A stretch of DNA of 64,000 bases from Saccopteryx bilineata (lineage: Eukaryota > Chordata > Mammalia > Chiroptera > Emballonuridae): positions 273,186,482 to 273,250,481 of the forward strand of contig NC_089490.1 of NCBI RefSeq assembly GCF_036850765.1, given 5' to 3'. The notes under the pieces are model-generated. The model had not been told where the DNA came from. It saw only the letters and a program-made list of their open reading frames with translations, and did not search any database. Positions 24,306-37,155 of the stretch are shown here, piece after piece; position 1 is the stretch's first letter, and each line of letters starts with the position of its first letter. The position numbers and the translations under genes were made by a program.

Positions 24306-24952
24306 GTTGTCATTGTATGTGCGTGTGTGCACGCTCACCCACATACAACTACACGTAAGGTCAGCAAATGTTACTGATAAAGCAAATATCTAACATTCTA
24401 GAAGCTTTGTCTTTACCACAGACTCACTTTCTAACTCATAGAACTTTTTCTCACAATGAACTGGTCCTTTTGTGACAAGAGTTCTCATTGTTGGATTAAA
24501 TAAGCACTATTAGCAGAACCCAAATATTTCTAATCAGGGACATTTGGGGCATGTCAGGCTTTTCTAAGTACTTTTATGAAAAACAACGGAAAGAAATATG
24601 TTAGCACTTGTGAGAGTGGGTTTGCTTAGTGAATGTCAATGAGAATAACGTTTTTGGTCTTGTCTGTGACTATAGCACTTAACTCTGATGTCCATGGTCT
24701 ACTTGGTTCAACAGCATCTACAGTTTTATCTATAATAATTACAACCATATTAAATGAAACAGTATTATGTTCAAAAATTGTAAATATGATAAAAATTTGC
24801 TATTGGGAAAATTGAATTGATGTTTGTTCTAATATTGAAACCTCTCAAAAGGTAGAAAGGGGAGTGAGGACTGAATCCAAGAAAAAGGTCAAGTCGCTTC
24901 TGGCCAACAGTGCTCATCAGTCTCAACCTGCTTCTTTTGTTTCCATGTCAAA
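24306..24952. other. No gene seen; AT-rich anonymous sequence
   Basis: A short GT/TG-rich patch lies at 24301-24335; nothing else is recognised. Confidence 0.45.
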
Positions 24953-24964
24953 AGGTGTGGGTCA

Positions 24965-25297
24965 GCCTGACCAGGCAATGGCGCAGTTGATAGAGCATTG
25001 GACTGGGACACAAAGGACGCAGGTTCTAAAACTCGAGGTTGCCAGCTTGAGTGCAGGCTCATCTGGTTTGAGCAAGGCTCACCAGCTTGAGTCCAAGGTC
25101 GTTGGCTTGAGCAAGGAGTCACTTGGTCTGCTGTAGCGCCCCCCCCCCCAGTCAAGGCACATATGAGAAAGCAATCAATGAACAACTAAGGTGCCGCAAC
25201 AAAGAATTGATGCTTCTCATCTCTCTCCCTTCCTGTCTGTCTGTCCCTGTCTGTCCCTCCCTCTGCCTCTGACGCAAAAAGAAAAAGAAAAAAAAAG
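24965..25297 (+). mobile_element. tRNA-derived bat SINE, GCCTGACC type
   Basis: Starts GCCTGACCAGGCAATGGCGC with an A-box-like TGGCGCAGTTGATAGAG and a degraded B box (GGTTCTAAAACTC). The body repeats a 'CAGCTTGAG...AAGGTCG' word. It ends in CT-rich sequence and an A-rich tail. The TSD AGGTGTGGGTCA is at 24953-24964 and 25298-25309. It is the same family as 63123-63441. A C-run at 25138-25150 replaces part of the usual body. Confidence 0.94.
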
Positions 25298-25437
25298 AGG
25301 TGTGGGTCAGATGTCCCCACCTGCCAAACTAGTTGTGTTTTAAGGCCCATATTCAGTGAATTTTTCTTTATCTTCTCATGTTTGTTTTGTATACTGAATA
25401 TTATGAAAGTTTAAGGAAGGTTTGTTGATTTGAATCA

Positions 25438-25915
25438 CTAATGATATCTACATCTGTATCTATATTAATAATTATGGCTATACTAATATTTATATCTGTA
25501 TCTATTTATATCCTTATATCCATATCTTTCTGTGTTTATCAACATCAGTATCAATATATATTTATACATTAAATCAATATCTACATCTATATATCTACCA
25601 ATATCAATGCCTATGTCAATGTTTATATCAATACTTATATCATTTAAATATCTCTATGTATCTATAACTACCTATATCAATGTCTATATCAATATCAGCA
25701 TCATATCTAAATCAATATCTTTATCTACATTTATCTGTACCTTTCATATCTATTTATATCAATATATCAATAACAATATCTACATCAATATCAGTATTGT
25801 ATTTATTTCTACATCAGTGTCTATCTATATCTATAGGATATGTACCTTAACCTATATCTATACCTGTACCTACTCTGACAACTATACCTGTACCTACCTC
25901 TGCATCTACACAAAC
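25438..25915. repeat. Long degenerate ATCTAT/AATATC-type simple repeat
   Basis: About 480 bp of imperfect hexamer-like repeats (TATATC, AATATC, ATCTAT, TACATC). The first 350 bp are AT-rich; the last 60 bp shift toward ACCTGTACCT. A 150-codon frame rich in Ile, Tyr and Ser across it is a by-product of the repeat, not a gene. Confidence 0.93.
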
Positions 25916-28900
25916 AGTAACTTTATAAACTTTATGTTTATGAAAGTCATGGCCAAGGAAAGGAATACTAATTCCTCCAACTGACCCTTTGAGAGGTTTA
26001 TTTTTTTCTCCCTTTTTATTAATCTCAAGAAAAATAGAATCCTTTACAGGCATGGGATACCTGAGACTAAAAAAGAGAATTCTATTCTTTCCAGGTGACT
26101 GGTTAAGACACACTAAATGCACATGTTTTGTTAAGAATTTTGAAGTGTGCTAGACTCTTACCTGTGGGCTTCACAGACAAGTCCTGTGCCCACACTGGGT
26201 GCATGCATCCACAGGACACCGCTGTTCCACCTGGCCTTTGCCCTGCTTCTCCGTCCTGTTAAAATGTCTCTGTCGTGTATGGATGGCTGGGTGCTCTGTG
26301 TCCAAGACACACTACAGAGCTTTAAAATGCGTTCACTAGAAAATCTGCCAGCCTTTAGCAACAAGGACACGCAAAACTCAGGAAAACACTGAGACAGGTT
26401 TAGAGTTTCTGTGGGAATTTTCCTTGGTGAAATGACTTCCATCTGTCTCCCTGAACACTCCCCTGGGAGGGTTAACTCTGTTTTCTTCTTCCCTCCCCTC
26501 CCTGCAAGCAGGATCGATTCTGCAAGCCCTTCGTTACTAGACACAAGGAACACGTGTGTTGACATGATTAGCAGTGTTTAGAACTGGTGTTTTCTGGGAC
26601 AAGGAGGCGACAGACAGCTGCATTAGTCCATCAGGCCATCAAACCAGGGGCTCCGTCTACCTTTTTCAGGCAGAAAGCCTCTTAAATTGAATAATTGTCA
26701 TTTTCCAACTCTCAGTGAGGCCAGAAATCACTAAAAATCTCATTTATACTTTCCATTCTAGTTCTCAAGCAAATTTACAGCAGAGGTCAGTCCTTTTGCA
26801 AGATTGCTAGAGAGAATTCCTCATCAGAACCGAAGTATTTTTCTCCACTGTTGAACCACCTACCTTCCATCAATTTTTCTCGTCATTTCACCCATCTTAT
26901 TATGACCTTCATGGGATAAAAGAAGTACAGCTCTCTTTTTTTTTCTTTCTACAAATGGTGCCTCCCTGTGCGTGATGTGGTTAATATTGATTATAAATTG
27001 CAGTCAACTCAGCCAGCAAGGTTCATCCCCTCACTGTCCCTCCCCCAGCTCGGAGACCCTTTTCTGCCTTTCGCTTGCTGTAAAATGCTACTTTGGATAT
27101 TTCTTCCTTTAAAATGAAATAACCATTTCTAACTGTATTTATTTAGAGTCCAAACCAACCATGATGACTCTGTCAGGTACAGCATCCAGAAGCAGAATCC
27201 AGTGAGAAGTCCTGCATCAGACAGCAGTTCAGTGATCTGATTTACCAGCAACCGAGATAATTCTCGGCTTCAGTTCTGGGTTCCCTTGGGTTATTGACTC
27301 AAAGGTCAAATAAAGGAGAAGCAGGGCTAGGGGTCACCTGCTTTTCTCTGATCTGTATTCTCTTGAGGATACAGTTTTAAGAAACATGCAATTTTGATCT
27401 AAGTTGTAACATATTTTAATGAGTTTGTGTACAGATGTGCAGAATCTAGAAAGGAATAAAAATATTGACAATTTAGTACCTGGGTTTTTTTTACAAGCTT
27501 TTCCAGTGATGAGGAATTCAAGTTTGGTCACTGGGGTTTTTAATGTTACTTTAAAAATCTTGATTGCCATTAGCTTTTGAGGCTGATCTGATTGTAGAGA
27601 CATTATTCCTAAGGCTACGGATATAGACTCTTCTCCATCTAGCTGACTTTGGCATAAAAATAAAATTGAATCATAAGCAATGATTCAAATTTTATCTATT
27701 CAACTGTCTTCATTCTCAACTGGAGTTAATAACGCTTGATTTTACTCTTTCTCCCTAAATAGCATGAAATATATGAAACTGAAATTAACACACCTCCATG
27801 ATGACGAGGTCACAAATAGATTTTTATTGAATTTACTTATATGGTGTTTGTTCTTTCTTAACCAGAAAGTGAATGTGGCACTTGACTTCTTTTTCTTATG
27901 AAATTATGGTAAAAGAGATGAGTCATTTTTCTTCAGTAAAAATGTCTACCTAAAACAACAAAGGATGACCATGTGAAATAACAAAAAAGCAATCATTGCA
28001 ACAATATCAATAATGAGAATAAGGACAAATTCTTATCAATTAATCCATTATTTCATGGTAAATTCTTTGCTAAGAATTCTTGACTAGACTGATTTGGGCT
28101 GGATGACCCTTGTGCAATGCTGAGGAATAAGAGACAATTCTGTTTGAGGAACTGAGGAATGTCTGCCCAAGGACTATAGCGTCATATAGCATGGTGAGTG
28201 GCTCCACAGCGGGGGAAAGGAGGGGCGTGCCAGGAGTGACAGGAATGTGCATGAGAAGAAGGGATTAGTGAAGTGCAGTTTGTGGTTGGAGTTGGAGAGC
28301 AGGTAAAGCAAACAAGGATGGGTGACCACGGCCACCCACCTTAGATCCTGACATCCTGCTCAGGATAGCACACTCAGGATGAGTTCATGGGGTGACAGGA
28401 TGCCCAGGACAGGGGGTTTCTGCAGGCATAGGGGAAGCAGGAGTGAGTGTCCTGTAGGAACACCTGCAGTCAGGCTGTCATCTCTGGGTTTCAGTCACTG
28501 ATTGTGTGATTAAAAATGTAAGAAGGGGCAGACGAGTTCAGAGGTCAGGATGGACAGGCCACATGAACCAGTGACCATGAGAAAAGGGGACAAGATTGTG
28601 TTTTTAATCAAGACACACCTGGAGAAAGATGGTGAACCCACAACCGGGCAGCTCAGGTAGGTGATGCCTTTTGAGGGTGCCACGGTTCCCACATGTGAGT
28701 TTCTGGAACACGGAAACCAGAAAGGCCATCATGGGTGAGCTCAGCGGGCCTTGGCCTGGAGGGGAACTAGGGCAACGACTCGTGGGAAGATGTTTGCGAG
28801 CTCACTAGTTTTCTAGCCGAGTTTGAGTTTTAATCTCTCCCACGATTTGTCTATGTCGTGGAGTTACAGCAGAGCCTACTGAAATGTTGCATTACATCAC

Positions 28901-30080
28901 TTCACACAGAAACAAACACAAAGCAAACACATCTTTCTCATGGCAAAAACGGCTTCTTTTTCTCGAAACCAAAACACATTTCTTTTTGGGGATCTGCCAC
29001 GAACAAGGCTGAAATCTCAATGCCTCTGAGAAAGGAAGACAAGTCTCTGGCCGTGCCCCTTTCCTGAGCTGAGCTGAAGCCCCCTCAACGCCAGGCTCAC
29101 ACGCTCTGAGCCTCTTTAGGCCGCTTCGACTGAAAAGCATTTCTTGAATTTTAGGTAAAATTATGCAGATCAAAATATTTTTGCCTTTGGGGTCATTGGG
29201 GCTAGTCACATTGTGTCATGGTCACAGAGAGGCTACTTGGCATTCGGGGCAGTTTTCACACTGGGCTGATCCTCAGCCACCCCCTGTAGCTGGCCACAGT
29301 GATGGGTGTAGTCCACTCTCACCTGTGTAAAAGGTTATGTGTGGTATTTCCATGAAATTGGTGTCTTTTTAATTTATTTTTATTTTTTATCTAGGTTCAC
29401 CTGGTGCCATCCATTGGGTTAAGCACTCTTGAGTCTACCGTGGCTACCCACAGGCTTCTGAGGAGGATCTGGGAACCCAAAGCAGAGAGGGGCTCACCTG
29501 AACCCCCAGGCTTAGCCATCTCCTCTCTCTCAAATGGACCTGTGTGGTGGAAGGACAGTGAATAAGACCTGTTTTCTCAACCATTAGCACAGATTCCTGT
29601 TGGCAGGCCCTTCAGCTCACAGGCAGAATCACTGCTGGTTAAGCATGTCCTGCCACGTCCAGATTCTCAGGCAAAGTACTGCTGAGACCTCTGTTGGGCA
29701 CAGAACATGTGGGAATCTGGTCAGACATTAGCCCACCTCAGGGACTCTCAGATGGCTTAGAGCCCACTGGTCTCCTTCCCTAGCTTACAGGGAGAGAGTG
29801 AAAAGCTATTTTCACTTCTTGAGATCCAGTTGCAGAAAATGAAGCATCTGCTAGAGGAACTGTTGAGCTCTGCCTAATTTTACAATAAAAAACTAAGGGA
29901 AAGTCTTAGTTCTAATGCCCTCATCTCTCAGTGAGCTGGTAATCTGAGTGCATTTTGGAGTTAATTCTCTTAAGGAGAGGCTATGAAACAAAGACCCATG
30001 CAATAAGAAAGTTCACTGTTTTCACAAACGCTGACTTATTTTTCCATGTCCCACCCACAGAAATTGTAGGTTGTATCAGG
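25916..30080. other. About 4.2 kb without recognised gene or repeat
   Basis: Overlapping minus- and plus-strand frames at 26147-26565 and 28858-29209 show no domain-like features. A T-run lies at 26936-26944. 26590-27250 is complex and transposon-free. Confidence 0.45.
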
Positions 30081-30084
30081 AGAT

Positions 30085-30335
30085 TTAGTACATCAGAGAA
30101 GGGAGTACATAGTACAGTGGAATCAGAGTTAGGTTCAAAGTCTGGCTCTGAATGTATCAGCTGTGTGACCTTGATAAGTTACTCACCCTCTCTGAACCTT
30201 GAGCTTCCTCTTTTATAGAATAGAAATAAGAACAGACTGTTACAGAACTAGCATGAGGAATAATGGAGAATCTGCATGCAAAATACATAGCATATTGCAT
30301 GGCACTTAGTAACGGTTCTGATGATGCTGTTGATG
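30085..30335 (+). repeat. MIR SINE, nearly full length
   Basis: The order is very clear: 'CAAAGTCTGGCTCTGAATGT', 'CAGCTGTGTGACCTTGATAA', 'GTTACTCACCCTCTCTGAAC', then 'ATAGCATATTGCATGGCACT' and 'TAGTAACGGTT'. This matches MIR from the tRNA-related part to the 3' end. One of the better preserved old repeats here. Confidence 0.9.
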
Positions 30336-32215
30336 ATAACGATGCTGTTACAATCATGGTTTTTCACAAAGGAGACAACTGGACTCATTCTACATTTTAG
30401 GAAGAAAATTAGAATTAGTAAACCTTGTGTACAATATCTTAAGAGGTTTCAGATTCCAGAGAGAGAATGGGGAGGGGCAAGATGGTCCCTCACTGCAAAC
30501 AGCACGACCTGCTCACTCCTTGTTTTTCTGCAAGTAATGGAATTGTAAGTGGACTCCTCTGCTGAGCTCCGCGGCCAGACAGACTGAGAAGCTCAAACTG
30601 AAGACATCTGTGCCATCTGTAGAGGAGGTGAGAGTTATTTAGCTAAGAAAGAATCGAAACAGGCAGGAAAGGATTCATTTGTGTAAGCAAATGCTTACCA
30701 CCCCAATGTGAACTTTCAAACTTAAGGATACATTAAACATGAGGTTAGAGACATTATTAATTTTGCTATTTCAGGTGAAAAATGGGGAAAAAACCACTAG
30801 CTTATTAGAGGCAGCAATAAGTTTTCTGTTTTTGTTTTGTTTTGGTGGAAGGCTAAGGTACTATTAGGAAAACGGAAAAGTTAATCTGCTCTTCTAACTA
30901 GATGTGTCTGTTGTCACTAAAGGGCTCTGTTTACATCCCTAATCCTTTGACGGTTCAGTTAAGATTTTAAACATGACATTTTAATGAAACATTAGCATTA
31001 TTAAGATAAAAAAAACAACTGATAAATAGAGTAGACAAAGAACATACATACATTGTTCAACATTCCTTCTGTTAATTTTTTATCTTTAACATGTCCAGAT
31101 TCTTTTAAAAAAATGGTTAATGTTATTGTCTGAATGAAGTGTGAGTGTGAGGCCAAGCACCTTCCCTTCCACATCTGCCCATGAGCAATAGCCCCTTAAT
31201 GTTTCTTGAAGTTTTGAAGAATTTTTCAATAAAGAATCAGAGCATATTCAAGCTAAAAATAAAGAGCCAAAGTGAAGAAATTTGTTCCCTGCTCAGTAGC
31301 ACTAAGATATCCCATCCTTTTTCATGTCATGGTTTGGGACTTTGCTGCACATACACAATTATATTTAAATGAAGAGTGAAGTTTCTTATACTGTTTCGAG
31401 TTGAAAACCAATATTATTGGGATTTTAAATTACACATTGTTTGAGAAACAAGCAAATCAGTGATTATTTCATTTGGTTTCTAAATAGCTTCACATGTGCT
31501 GGATGAGTACACATGATTTGGGAAAGAATAAAGGGAATTTCTGTAAAAGGGAAAGATGGTAACTATAATTATGTATTTTAACTTGTGTGGCTATGAATAC
31601 ATCTGGTTTTCCTGGTTTTACCAAGGAAGCATTTCTCTGGTTGCTTTTTCAAAGTAAATATAAAATATGAATGAGAAAGAATATATACAACTGGATCTTG
31701 GAGATCAAGTATAATTATAAGAAAAATTTCCAGTAAAAATATGTATGTATATTATATGAGGTACATTATTTTAATATATAACTAATTCTTTTATCCATAG
31801 GTAAGAAAAAGTCACTTTTCATAAACAGATTTGGATAGTTGTGTTATTAATTATTTATTTTTTTATTAATATGGCATCTAAGGGGTGAAGGATTCTGATT
31901 ACATTTTAGTGAGAAAATCTATGTTTACTATTTTAAGAAAAAAGGTTATGATTAGGACAGATACTTAGTGCATGAAAAAATAACTATTAAAGTTATTGAG
32001 AATACAAGAAACAAATAGTGTAGTCTATGAGAGCTCTCCCAATTTTGAGCTGCTATCTTCTGAATCTGGGCCCCCCCCCAGAAGCTTACTCAAGTCACCA
32101 CTGGCACCTCCATACAAAATCGTGGCTCAGAGGTGTGAATAGATATGCAGAAACTCAAAGAAGTACATTAAGACCTGCCATTGTTTCTTCTTGTAGTCTC
32201 TTAATTCTCCTTTTT
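30336..32215. other. No gene seen; AT-rich anonymous sequence
   Basis: AT-rich with short homopolymers. A C-run lies at 32071-32079. No element recognised. Confidence 0.45.
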
Positions 32216-32220
32216 GTGTA

Positions 32221-32354
32221 CAGGGTGGGGCAAAAGTAGTTAACAGTTGTTTGTATAGAAAATAATACAACAATAAATAAATAAATAAATAATACAAAAA
32301 CAAACTCAGTGTTCTGTATACTCACAACTGTAAAGCTTCTCCTGCCACACCCTG
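32221..32354 (+). mobile_element. Mariner-like MITE
   Basis: A 134-bp element with inverted ends CAGGGTGGGGCA and TGCCACACCCTG, flanked by TA on both sides (32219-32220 and 32355-32356), the Tc1/mariner target. Complementarity extends inward: left TTAACAGTTGTTTGTATA faces right TATACTCACAACTGTAAAG. An (AAAT)n patch (32272-32293) sits in the centre. No transposase. Confidence 0.9.
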
Positions 32355-32654
32355 TACATTCTCGGGAACAAGGCAAAGATGCTCACAGCCACTTTGGCTG
32401 TGTCCCAGTCAACCACAGCCTCATCCTTGTTGACTTCAATATCCACAATCATGACCCACTGCCTTCTTTTCCTTCATTTTCCTGCTTGCAATAATCTTAT
32501 TCTTTCCCTCACCTAAGCATGCCTGACAAAGTCATTACCCATCTATCATGACCTCTGTCTTTCTAGAGGACCCCTCAGGTAGCCATGTTCCAAAAAAGTC
32601 TCCAATCTGATTCCATTTTTGGTGCCATTGAAAAATGGATTCCCTGTGGCTGGC

Positions 32655-32938
32655 TTGCTATTCTCCTCAGGCCTCTGTCAATGTGCATCTTCCTCAGATA
32701 GGACTTTCCTGACTGACCTAGCAAATTCTTCCTTCATGATGAAGCTTGCTCTCTCTCACCACACATGTTTTACTTCTGCTCTCCGAGTGTTGCACTGTAA
32801 TGGAAACCCCTCAGGGCAAGACCTCGTCTCCTCATTCACTGTCCTATCCCACCCTTGTGACAGCTCTCAGCTTAAGAACGACTGAATCCACAAAGAACCC
32901 ATGCAGTGCCTGGCATGTATTAGGTGATTAACTGTGTT
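32655..32938 (+). repeat. L2 LINE 3' end fragment
   Basis: Follows the L2 3' end order: 'CCTCAGATAGGACTTTCCTG', 'GACTGACC', 'CTCCGAGTGTTGCACTGTAA', 'CCCTCAGGGCAAGACC', then 'CAGTGCCTGGCATGTATTAG' and 'GTGATTAA'. Diverged, no TSD. Confidence 0.8.
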
Positions 32939-33320
32939 TGTCTACTTTCTTATTTTTTTTTTTTTACTTTCCTGTTTTTATTTACTGAAATGCTTGTCCA
33001 TTTAGGAAAAAAAATGTTTCAGTAACATAAGAAAAAAATCATTTTCTACAGAAAAACCTATAAGATGAGTTATAATGTTACTTCACAACTGATGACTTCA
33101 GGGCTCCTCATCAGTCTTTTAATTATGTTAACTCTGACCTTTAAGCCCAGTGCCAGGTGGGCAATATGGGCTAATACCTGACTCACTATTACTCTTCAAA
33201 TAGCAAATTCCACATGAAAGTATACATTTTGATTTTTTTCTTCTTATAAGTGTGTAAAGTTAACTACATAAAAGACAATGAGAATAGCGAATAGAAGCTA
33301 GATATCTGTCATGAAGACTG
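32939..33320. other. No gene seen
   Basis: AT-rich filler with a T-run at 32952-32965. Confidence 0.5.
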
Positions 33321-33323
33321 CTA

Positions 33324-33682
33324 AGGTATGAAGGTCTGTGTCTCCTCACACTCATACAACGAAACCCTAATCTCCAATGAGATGGAACTAGGAGATGGGA
33401 GGTGATTAGGCCCTGATGGGGGAGCCCTGCTGATGAGATTGGTGCCCTTGTAAGAAGATACATGAGGGAGCTTGCTTCCTGACTTTGCTCTCTGCCCTGG
33501 AAGTACACGATGAGAAGGTGACCATCTGTAAAGAAGGAAGAGAGCCCTAGCCAGACACTGATCACGCAAGCACTCTGGCCTTTGAATTTCAGTTTCCAGG
33601 ACTTTGAAAAATAAATGTTTCTGTTGTTTAAATTGCCTAGTTCATGGTAATTTGTTATAGCAACCTGAGCAGACTAAGACAA
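33324..33682 (+). mobile_element. MLT1-type MaLR LTR
   Basis: Contains 'AAACCCTAATCTCCAATGAG', 'GGAGGTGATTAGGCCCTGAT', 'TTGGTGCCCTTGTAAGAAGA', 'AAATAAATGTTTCTGTTGTT', then 'GGTAATTTGTTATAGCAACC' and 'TGAGCAGACTAAGACA'. This is the full order of an MLT1/MST-like MaLR LTR with its AATAAA signal. I see no internal retroviral sequence beside it. Confidence 0.87.
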
Positions 33683-34435
33683 AGACCATGCACATTCAGA
33701 ACCCAGAGAGGCGAGCATGGAGCTTCCCAAAATCATCATATATTGTGATAAATAATCCTAGTTTAAGGTTAAGGGAAATTTACTCTAATTGACTTTTTCA
33801 GCAAACAATAAAATTTCTTATCTGAAATTTTTTCCTTACCTCTTGGCTAATGAGGTAAACTAATGGCATCATTAGTTATAATGAATTAAGAGACTCGAAC
33901 ATATTTTATAAATGATGTCACCCACGCTAAATGTGCCCTCCAGCACAGACATCTTGCCTTCCTCTGAAATTATGTATTCAATTGTTGCCTATTTTGCATA
34001 TTCACTTGTACCTGGATTTTTTCAGGCTTCAACCATCTCATGCTCAGAGCTGAACTTCAGATTTTTTTTTTTTAACAAAACTTCATACCTCTAGTGTTCT
34101 TCCAGAATGACATGTCCCCCCCACAAACTGCATAGCTCAAAACCAGGGTCTATCCTTTTCATATCCCTTTATCCTGGCACTGGAATTCATCACTGAGACA
34201 GTTGGCTTGGCCATCCAATTCTACATACTCAGCTCAGTCTCGCCTCCCTCCTGCCTTCATCATCTTTCATGGCTAGCTCATTTTATTGCTTTGATGTTGC
34301 TCAGAATGTTTTCTTTGTGGGAGCAAGAATTTTCTTTAAATCTTATAAATATTAAACTTAGAAGATATTGCCCCAGTACATTTGCACCATTCAATTGTTT
34401 CACTCCTTGCTTTTAACAAAATGAAGAACTTTCCA
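33683..34435. other. No gene seen; anonymous sequence
   Basis: Nothing recognised. A T-run lies at 34062-34074 and a C-run at 34115-34122. Confidence 0.45.
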
Positions 34436-34439
34436 CAGC

Positions 34440-35225
34440 GGACCGGAACCTGAGGGCTCTGACCAGAGTCCTTTCCAATCTGTCCCTTAGCTTTTCCATC
34501 ATCTCAGTTACTACAGTTCTTTGAATTTCAGCAGTGCTGTCTTTATGCAATCTCTTAAACATGTAAAACTCTTTGCTTCAAGGCATTCCCTATGCCAGTG
34601 GTCCCCAACCCCCGGGCCGCAGACCGGTACTGGTCCTTAGAGAAAGAATAAATAACTTACATTATTTTCGTTTTACTTATATTTAAGTCTGAACGATGTT
34701 TTATTTTTAAAACATGACCAGATTCCCTCTGTTACATCTGTCTAAGACTCACTCTTGATGCTTGTCTCGTAAGTTCAACAATTATGTTTAAAAATACCAC
34801 AGTTTTTACCCTGTTCGCATAATTTTATTTTGCGCATTTATCCGTCCCACCCTAAAGGCCGGTCCGTGAAAATATTTTCTGACATTAAACCGGTCTGTGG
34901 CCCAAAAAAGGTTGGGGGCCACTGCCTTATGCTATTTCTTTTGTCTGGCATACTTTGACTTTCACACTTGTAGGTCAGACTTTAAATGTTACACTTCCTC
35001 CTCCCAAGAGCTAGCTTGACTGTATTCCTGTTGCTCTGTAAATATTACATATTCTTTATATAATGTTTTCAAACTATCCCATTGTTTCCTTTATAATGCT
35101 TATCATCTTTATGATGCTCTGCAATGTGTCAGTTTATGTTTATAATGTCTTTGCCTCCATGAGCCTAAAAGCGCATTTGTTTACTACCGTTAATATACCC
35201 AGCCCGATGCCTGACAATACAGGGT
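34440..35225 (+). repeat. L2 LINE fragment interrupted by a hAT MITE
   Basis: Left part (34440-34595): 'CCAGAGTCCTTTCCAATCTG' and 'AAACTCTTTGCTTCAAGGCA'. Right part (34933-35225): 'TTTTGTCTGGCATACTTTGA', 'CATGAGCCTAAAAGCGC', 'CAGCCCGATGCCTGACAATA'. Together these read in L2 order with the MITE at 34596-34924 between them. Confidence 0.65.
34596..34924 (-). mobile_element. hAT MITE (E), CAGTGGTCCCCAACC family
   Basis: A 329-bp element with ends CAGTGGTCCCCAACC and GGTTGGGGGCCACTG and an 8-bp TSD matching at 7 of 8 positions (CCCTATGC at 34588-34595, CCTTATGC at 34925-34932). It is the reverse orientation of the 849-1145 element and carries about 30 bp more in the middle. Shared words include GGCCGGTCCGTGAAAATATT. 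No coding capacity. Confidence 0.93.
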
Positions 35226-35230
35226 GTTCC

Positions 35231-36475
35231 ATAGGTGGATGGATGGAAGACATGTATGAATAAAAGAGACTTGACAGGATTTTAGAACATTCAAAAGAAA
35301 AAAGTAAAAAAAAAAACACCTGGAAAATGAGAGATTGTACAATAATAATGCACATTTCCTCAGTTAATCTACATTTATTCCATGTTCTTCTTTAATTGTT
35401 TCTTCTTATTTTTTGGGTGTGCAAATTGAAATGATTGCTTTTCAGAAGCTGAACAAAATGCTTCCAGAAATAGTGCAAGAAAACCCAAAGGCATAATTAC
35501 TTAGAAGACACAATTTCTCTTTAATAAATAAAACTCTGCAGGTGCTGATTTGGGCACATAGCATAAGCACGCAGACCTTGCATTCCCTCGCCGATATTGG
35601 GAGGAATTTATTTAATGTAGAAAGTCTGACCCAGCCCTTGTGAGCAGTGAGAACATGGGGTGCCCTCATCTTCTCCCAGGAGCTGTCACTTGCACATTAT
35701 CAGGCCAGCCACAGTTCAGATCCTTATCATCCTACTTAGGCTTGCCATGTTTCATCTCTTACTTAGACATATATTTTCCCTTGGATGATGGTAAAGGGCA
35801 TCTTCAGGCACCCTTACCTCTCATATTGAATTGTGAATTTGTTGTGGTGGATTAGATTAATCAAAATGGCCTTAGAAGAAAAATCTCCATGTGTGCCTCT
35901 CAAACTCAAATAACTTCTGTCAATTTTTTTCTATAAACAGTATTTTCTTTAGTCCATTCTCACATGCTGGTTTCATATAGCTCATGCAGCTGAAGATGTG
36001 TTTATCCCTACCCTTGGTGGCTTGAATTTAAACTACTGTTTAAATTATACCTAAGCAGGAAAGGCAAGGATTAGAAAAATAACATTAGAAATGGAAGCAG
36101 GCAAGATTGAAGCTATTTGTTTTCAGTAGCACAAATCATTTAGGGTGCTACCAATTCCTTCAAACCTTTTAAAATCATATATTTGGGAAATTTAACAAAA
36201 ACTTATCTGAATAACTATGACATCACAAACCTAAAACACTGATATCAAAAGTTTATCAAGAATTTATTCAAATGAATGAGTATTTGCAATATTTCTTTGG
36301 TTCTCTGCAACTTTCTTTATCAAAAAACAAACAAACAAACAAACAGGAATTAACTTGTAGGATAATACACAAAAAACAACTTTAAAGATGTGTCTTATTA
36401 ACCAAAAAATGAATTTTTTATGTTCTCTGTCAAAACTCAGAGTTGTGTGTGTGTGTATATATATATTGCATTAGA
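35231..36475. other. No gene seen; anonymous sequence
   Basis: Unique-looking, with an (AAAC)n run at 36326-36345 and a TG/TA run at 36443-36467. Confidence 0.45.
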
Positions 36476-36479
36476 AAGT

Positions 36480-37155
36480 GTTTATTAAGATAAAAATATT
36501 TTCCTACTTCAAAAGCAATAGGTATTTATTATACAAATAATTAAAGTACTTAGAAAAACAATGTGAACTTACCCATACCCTTTCTGTACATATCTAGTTC
36601 CTCAAAATGAGATTACACAGTAATATAGTTTATAGTTTTTCACTTAACAAATGGTGATTTTCCTATGTTTAAATTCTTTTTTAATGACCTTAAGATTTAT
36701 AGCCTATGCTTTAATAACTAATTAGCTTGTTCTCATTTTTATTTTTTATATAAGCAACAATAAGATGAACATCTTTGCAATTGTATCTTTAAATACATGC
36801 TTCATTGCCTCCTCTGAAACATTTGTGGGAAGGAAAGTTGGTTGGACAATAGTAATTGTATTTTTAATGAAATCTGACATACATAGCCAGATTATCCTTC
36901 ATAAAGGGTGCCCTGATTCTAACCAGAGGAAATAAGAGTTCCCCAATTTTCTCTCAACCTCATCACCGATGGGAATTATCACCTCTACAAGTTCTGATGA
37001 CTTTATGGGGGAAACCTGAAAATGAAGTGCCGTTTTATTTAAAATTTCAGCAATTTTTTTTCATGAAATAGTTGTCTGTTTAGATGTCATCAATTAGTTG
37101 TCTGTTTATGTCATTTAACAATTCTTTCTGTATTCTGGGTGTTTACTAAAAGTAA
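36480..37155 (-). mobile_element. Old L1 3' region, minus strand
   Basis: In order: 'TTTTTCACTTAACAAATGG', 'AGATGAACATCTTTGCAATT', 'GACATACATAGCCAGATTAT', 'CCTTCATAAAGGGTGCC', 'TCTCTCAACCTCATCACC', then 'GTCTGTTTATGTCATTTAAC'. This is the reverse-strand pattern of old L1M ORF2 and 3' sequence. Boundaries are approximate. Confidence 0.6.

Noticed and set aside
25532..25984. 150-codon frame rich in Ile, Tyr and Ser
   Set aside because: It is produced by the degenerate ATCTAT-type simple repeat.
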